The translations under genes and the position numbers were made by a program. Positions 13,304 to 16,211 of a DNA stretch of 16,211 nucleotides are shown piece after piece. A model generated the notes under the pieces. It ran no database searches, was not told the DNA's origin, and saw only the letters and a program-made list of their open reading frames with translations. The stretch spans positions 1 to 16,211 of the forward strand of contig JABGQJ010000095.1 in NCBI GenBank assembly GCA_018648945.1, read 5' to 3'. Position 1 is the stretch's first letter, and the number at the start of each line of letters is the position of its first letter. The stretch is from Victivallales bacterium. GTDB taxonomy: Bacteria > Verrucomicrobiota > Lentisphaeria > Oligosphaerales > Lenti-02.

Positions 13304-14782
13304 CTACTCGCTGTCGAAGAGGCGCGAGAGATAGCTCTCGGGAGCATGAATCTCGGCACAGAACCGACGGATCTCGGCCTCGAACTCGGCCACTAGGCCG
13401 GGGCATGATTCGCATAGGTTGCGGACCTGTTCCGGATCCTCCTGGAGGTCGAACAGGGCGTTAGGCCAGGGACGCCCGTCCTCGGTCCGGGTGCGGTAGT
13501 GGCCGATGGGATTCCGCGTGGTATCCACGGGACGGCGTGGCCCGAGATCCGTGTTCTCTACCAAGCCAAGCGGCCCGGCCCCAACAAAGAGACTGGGCTG
13601 GAGCCCATGCCAATGCAGCGGTTTGTCGTTGATATGCCACTGATGGTACTGGTAGCGCCCGTTGCTGACCACATGGAAGCGGCCAAAGAAGCCCGAATGG
13701 GCGAACTCCCGCACCCCGTCCACCTCGCCGCGCAACAGTGGCAGCAGGGAGGAACCATGCACCGGCTCGACCGGTTCCAGATCGACGGCAGCCAGCAACG
13801 TGGGCATGATATCCACGTTCTGCACCACCGCTGCCTCACGGCGGGGGGCCACGCCCGGACAGGAGATCAGCATGGGGATGTGCCCGACGCAGTCGTAGTG
13901 GTAGGTGCCGAGCTTGCCGGTCCAGCCATGGTCGCCGGTATACGTGCCATGGTCGGTGCTGACGATGACCATGGTGTCCTCTAGCACCCCCAATCGCTCT
14001 ATCTCGTCCATGAAGCGGCCGAACCAGGTGTCCACGTAGCTGATCGTCCCCGCATAGAGGGCCTTGATGCCCTCCACTTCCTCTGGCGTGTATTTCTCGC
14101 TGATGGGGTGGTAGCCAGGCGTGATCAACCGCTCGCCCTGGTAATTCGGTGCATACATCTCGGCATAGCCGGGCGGCGGATCGAAGGGCTCGTGCGGTGG
14201 GAAGGAATCGATCTGGAGGTGGAAACCACCCGCATGGGCTTGGTTCCGTCGCACCCAGTCGGCCGCCTCGGTGAAGGTGCGCGCGGCGGGCCAATCCTCT
14301 TCCTGCTTCATGTCAAAATGCTTGTGCTTGCAGTAGTACCTGCGGTGGGTGGCGCTGAGTCGGTTCGGCGCGCACGGGTAGTCGATCTCGCCCTCGATGG
14401 GATCGGTGTAGAGCTTATCCCCCTCGATGCCTCGGATGAAGCGCCAGCAGTCGTAGCGCCAGTGGTAGTTGCCGGAGCCGTCGCGGAAGAGGTGGTAGTG
14501 ATCCGTCACCAGGCCGGTGGTCACGCCCGCCGCGCTCAGTTGCTCGGCGACTGGCTTGTCGGTCTCCTCCAGCGCTCCCCAGCCCCGGAACGGGAACTCG
14601 TAGTTGCCGGTCACGAAATCCCGTCGGGCGGGCATGCACGGGAAGCTGGCGCAGAAGGCATTGTCAAAGACCACGGCCCGACCGGCAAAGCGGTCGAGGT
14701 TCGGGGTCTTCACCCAATCGCTCCCGTAGCAGCCCAGGTAGGACCGCTTCAGCGTGTCCATAATGATGTGAATCGTGTTCAT
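13304..14782 (-). CDS. Type I (formylglycine) sulfatase
   Basis: The 492-residue protein hydrolyses a sulfate ester, most probably on a glycan, using a formylglycine made from C49 in FPCMPARRDFVTG, which fits the C-x-P-x-R signature. Other alkaline-phosphatase-superfamily features are MDTLKRSYLGCYG at the N terminus (D9 as metal ligand, with Thr in place of the second Asp of the common DD), TPNLDRFA (26-33), and STDHGTYTGDHG with D277 and H278. The start at 14782 is preceded by AGAGGA. Longer in-frame starts up to 14866 add no signal peptide, so the enzyme appears cytoplasmic, which is unusual beside the many exported planctomycete sulfatases. The activating formylglycine enzyme is not in the window. 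The substrate cannot be told; it may act on imported sulfated sugars released by the neighbouring hydrolases. Confidence 0.92.
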   Translation of the reverse strand: MNTIHIIMDTLKRSYLGCYGSDWVKTPNLDRFAGRAVVFDNAFCASFPCMPARRDFVTGNYEFPFRGWGALEETDKPVAEQLSAAGVTTGLVTDHYHLFRDGSGNYHWRYDCWRFIRGIEGDKLYTDPIEGEIDYPCAPNRLSATHRRYYCKHKHFDMKQEEDWPAARTFTEAADWVRRNQAHAGGFHLQIDSFPPHEPFDPPPGYAEMYAPNYQGERLITPGYHPISEKYTPEEVEGIKALYAGTISYVDTWFGRFMDEIERLGVLEDTMVIVSTDHGTYTGDHGWTGKLGTYHYDCVGHIPMLISCPGVAPRREAAVVQNVDIMPTLLAAVDLEPVEPVHGSSLLPLLRGEVDGVREFAHSGFFGRFHVVSNGRYQYHQWHINDKPLHWHGLQPSLFVGAGPLGLVENTDLGPRRPVDTTRNPIGHYRTRTEDGRPWPNALFDLQEDPEQVRNLCESCPGLVAEFEAEIRRFCAEIHAPESYLSRLFDSE

Positions 14783-14819
14783 GGGATCCTCTTCTGGCAG
14801 GGGACGTGGCAATCGTTCC

Positions 14820-14829
14820 TTGGGCAATG
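14820..14829 (-). promoter_or_regulatory. Leader motif CATTGCCCAA, copy 3
   Basis: Read on the minus strand, this copy lies 37 bases before the sulfatase ATG and extends to CATTGCCCAAGGA, identical over 13 bases to the copy at 3249. Its eight-base core is also one arm of the inverted repeat with 14871-14878, which makes a dimeric binding site conceivable here. Confidence 0.3.
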
Positions 14830-14875
14830 TAGCGCGCCAAGGGGACGATCTCTCCACAGCCCACACGTCTCATTG

Positions 14876-14912
14876 CCCTTGGCCGGACGGAGTGGACGGA
14901 GTGGACCAAGGG
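14876..14912. repeat. Hairpin containing 9-nt tandem GGACGGAGT repeats
   Basis: GGACGGAGT occurs exactly twice (14885-14893, 14894-14902), followed by a partial unit GGACCAAGG (14903-14911). CCCTTGG (14876-14882) and CCAAGGG (14906-14912) can pair around the array. This is another 9-nt periodic intergenic repeat, different in sequence from the one at 3073-3152. Such GTGGACxxA-type arrays recur in planctomycete-like genomes and give false VHSVHSV-like peptides. Confidence 0.7.
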
Positions 14913-15042
14913 GGCTACCGTTTCTGTCTCCACGAACCCGGTCTCAGCAGTACGCGGTCTGGCACCGGTGGTTCCAGATGTCACCGCTTTCGGCGAGCGC
15001 GGAGCAGCTGTTCGCGAGTACCTACCAACAACGAGACGGACC

Positions 15043-15915
15043 ATGGACCAGACCACCACCACCCTCGGCTTCATCGGCATCGGCGTCATGGGCAAGAGCA
15101 TGGCCCGCCATCTCATGGCCGCCGGCTATCAGACTCATATCCATAGCCGGACCAAGAGCCGCGCGCAGGAGCTCATCGGCGAAGGCGCGGTCTGGCATGA
15201 CCACGTCGCCGGTGTTGCCCAGGTGGCCGATGTGGTCTTCACGATCGTCGGCTTCCCCCCGGACGTGGAGCAGGTCTACTTCGGCGATGACGGCATCCTC
15301 GCCAACGTCAAGCCCGGCTCGTGCGTGGTCGATATGACGACCTCCAGTCCGGCCTTGGCCGTGCGCATTGCAGCGCAGGCGGCGGCGCGCGGCTGCCAGG
15401 CCTTGGATGCCCCCGTTTCGGGCGGGGACACCGGGGCTCGCGAGGCGCGCCTCTCGATCATGGTCGGTGGCGACGAAGCGGCCTTTGCCGCAGTTCTGCC
15501 GTTCTTCCAGCTGATGGGGGCCAACATTGTCCATCAGGGGCCGGCGGGTAGCGGCCAGCACTGCAAGATGTGCAACCAGACGGCCATCGCCGCCACCATG
15601 CTCGGAGTCTGCGAGGCGATTGCCTATGCCCAGAAGGCCGGGCTCGACCCCGCCACTGTGCTCCAGAGCATCAGCTCGGGCGCCGCTGGCAGCTGGTCGC
15701 TCTCCAACCTGGCCCCACGCATTCTGGCCGGGAACTTCGCGCCCGGCTTCTACGTGAAGCACTTCATCAAGGACATGACCATCGCCGCCGAATCGGCCAG
15801 GGCCATGGGGCTCGACACGCCGGGCCTGGATCTGGCAAAGTCGATGTACGAGACGCTTCAGACCCAAGGCGGTGGCGACGACGGCACGCAGGCGCTCTTC
15901 AAGCTCTACGGATAG
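15043..15915 (+). CDS. NAD(P)-dependent beta-hydroxyacid dehydrogenase (HIBADH / tartronate semialdehyde reductase family)
   Basis: The 290-residue protein has the full family layout: an N-terminal Rossmann domain with GFIGIGVMGKSMA (9-21), the substrate-binding segment DAPVSGGDTGAREARLSIM starting about residue 125, GSGQHCKMCNQ (169-179) with catalytic K175, and an all-helical C-terminal domain including FYVKHFIKDM. Family members interconvert 3-hydroxy acids and their semialdehydes, for example tartronate semialdehyde and glycerate or 3-hydroxyisobutyrate; the exact substrate is not determined by these motifs. In a glycan-degradation neighbourhood a role in uronate or aldarate breakdown through tartronate semialdehyde is attractive, but inferred. 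The start at 15043 begins nine residues before the glycine-rich motif, as usual. It is divergent from the sulfatase and convergent with the following membrane protein, 22 bases away. Confidence 0.92.
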   Translation: MDQTTTTLGFIGIGVMGKSMARHLMAAGYQTHIHSRTKSRAQELIGEGAVWHDHVAGVAQVADVVFTIVGFPPDVEQVYFGDDGILANVKPGSCVVDMTTSSPALAVRIAAQAAARGCQALDAPVSGGDTGAREARLSIMVGGDEAAFAAVLPFFQLMGANIVHQGPAGSGQHCKMCNQTAIAATMLGVCEAIAYAQKAGLDPATVLQSISSGAAGSWSLSNLAPRILAGNFAPGFYVKHFIKDMTIAAESARAMGLDTPGLDLAKSMYETLQTQGGGDDGTQALFKLYG

Positions 15916-15937
15916 CGGCTCGTCGCCACCGATGTGA

Positions 15938-16211
15938 TCACACGGGCTCTTCTTCAGGCTCCGCTGCCGGTTCTACCTCCGGCTCCGGCTCCGGCTCTGT
16001 CTTGCGTCGGGGAGAGAGGACGAATACCAAGGAGCCAAGCAAGGCCCAGCCAACCATGGCGAGAGTCATGATGACCGGGATTGTCCCCTTCTTTTCCGCT
16101 GGCTCGACGCCGAGTGCGGCGAAGTACTCCTTGGCCACCATATCGCGGGTGCCGACCCCGCCTGGGGTCAGGGGGATGGCGGCGACCGAATTGGCGACCT
16201 GCGCGGTCAGG
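15938..16211 (-). CDS. C-terminal part of a lysylphosphatidylglycerol-synthase-TM/flippase-like membrane protein
   Basis: The frame is open to the right edge of the window, so only about the last 90 residues are present; the ATG at 16141 is internal. The visible AAIPLTPGGVGTRD segment is the conserved loop of the LPG_synthase_TM (UPF0104) family of polytopic membrane proteins. It is followed by YFAALGV, a hydrophobic segment VIMTLAMVGWALLGSLVFVL, and a basic SPRRK stop-transfer. The tail is low-complexity, almost entirely Glu, Pro and Ala, and presumably cytoplasmic and disordered. Family members act in lipid modification or as putative lipid-linked glycan flippases. Nothing here shows which. 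It converges on the dehydrogenase gene with no obvious terminator between them. Confidence 0.8.
   Translation of the reverse strand, partial: LTAQVANSVAAIPLTPGGVGTRDMVAKEYFAALGVEPAEKKGTIPVIMTLAMVGWALLGSLVFVLSPRRKTEPEPEPEVEPAAEPEEEPV

Larger units (their letters stand above)
14783..15042. promoter_or_regulatory. Divergent intergenic region, sulfatase / dehydrogenase
   Basis: These 260 bases separate two divergent starts. They hold an eight-base inverted repeat GGGCAATG (14822-14829) / CATTGCCC (14871-14878), a copy of the CATTGCCCAA motif in sulfatase orientation, and a hairpin with 9-nt tandem repeats (14876-14912). The part from 14913 to 15042 shows no clear promoter, repeat or gene. An in-frame ATG at 14968 would lengthen the dehydrogenase by 25 residues unlike its family. 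The dehydrogenase ribosome binding site is weak (GAGACGG before the ATG). Confidence 0.5.

Noticed and set aside
13293..13312. Possible terminator hairpin between the HNH and sulfatase stops
   Set aside because: Only six pairs with a two-base bulge and no T-run on either strand.

Overview
The window reads as a chromosomal segment of a GC-rich, free-living, polysaccharide-degrading bacterium. The mix of glycoside hydrolases of unrelated families, a type I sulfatase, a membrane-anchored kinase-like protein with HEAT repeats and a divergent MraY is most like uncultured members of the Planctomycetota/Lentisphaerota side of the PVC group, or Armatimonadota-like lineages. No rRNA or other phylogenetic marker fixes this, so the assignment is an inference. 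Genes are closely packed and use ATG and GTG starts with AAGGAG/GAGGAG-type ribosome binding sites. No tRNA, rRNA, CRISPR array, integrase, transposase or phage gene was seen.

Layout. Positions 1-6280 form a rightward run of carbohydrate-active genes: a 5'-truncated protein of unknown function, a GH28-like beta-helix protein whose start overlaps the preceding stop, a clan GH-A (GH39-like) enzyme with accessory domains, and a GH43/GH32-like beta-propeller hydrolase. The last ends in three out-of-phase copies of a 32-nt tandem repeat. On the opposite strand, 8941-6332 encodes a membrane-bound Ser/Thr kinase-like protein whose catalytic HRD motif reads HRN, with a periplasmic proline-rich linker and HEAT repeats. 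Divergent from it, 9084-10634 encodes a GH10-like (GHL10-type) TIM-barrel protein. Then follows a compact rightward set of different character: larB (10700-11365), a ten-cysteine small protein (11378-11749), mraY (11826-12962) and a small HNH nuclease (12965-13294). A leftward sulfatase (14782-13304), a rightward beta-hydroxyacid dehydrogenase (15043-15915) and the C-terminal end of a leftward flippase-like membrane protein (16211-15938) complete the window.

How the genes may work together. The exported GH28-like and GH39-like proteins, the GH43-like and GHL10-like hydrolases, the sulfatase and the dehydrogenase suggest capture and stepwise breakdown of a complex, probably sulfated or uronate-containing glycan. 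There is no SusC/SusD pair, transporter or dedicated regulator inside the window. A 10-base word, CATTGCCCAA, occurs in the leaders of three of these genes in coding orientation and is a candidate shared signal. The larB/Cys-rich/mraY/HNH block looks like housekeeping and cofactor genes embedded between catabolic genes. The points most worth a second look are the HRN kinase, the 32-nt repeat at the propeller 3' end, the orphan larB with its cysteine-rich neighbour, the altered active-site residues in the GH28-like and MraY proteins, and two kinds of 9-nt periodic intergenic repeat. None of these amounts to a demonstrated new system.
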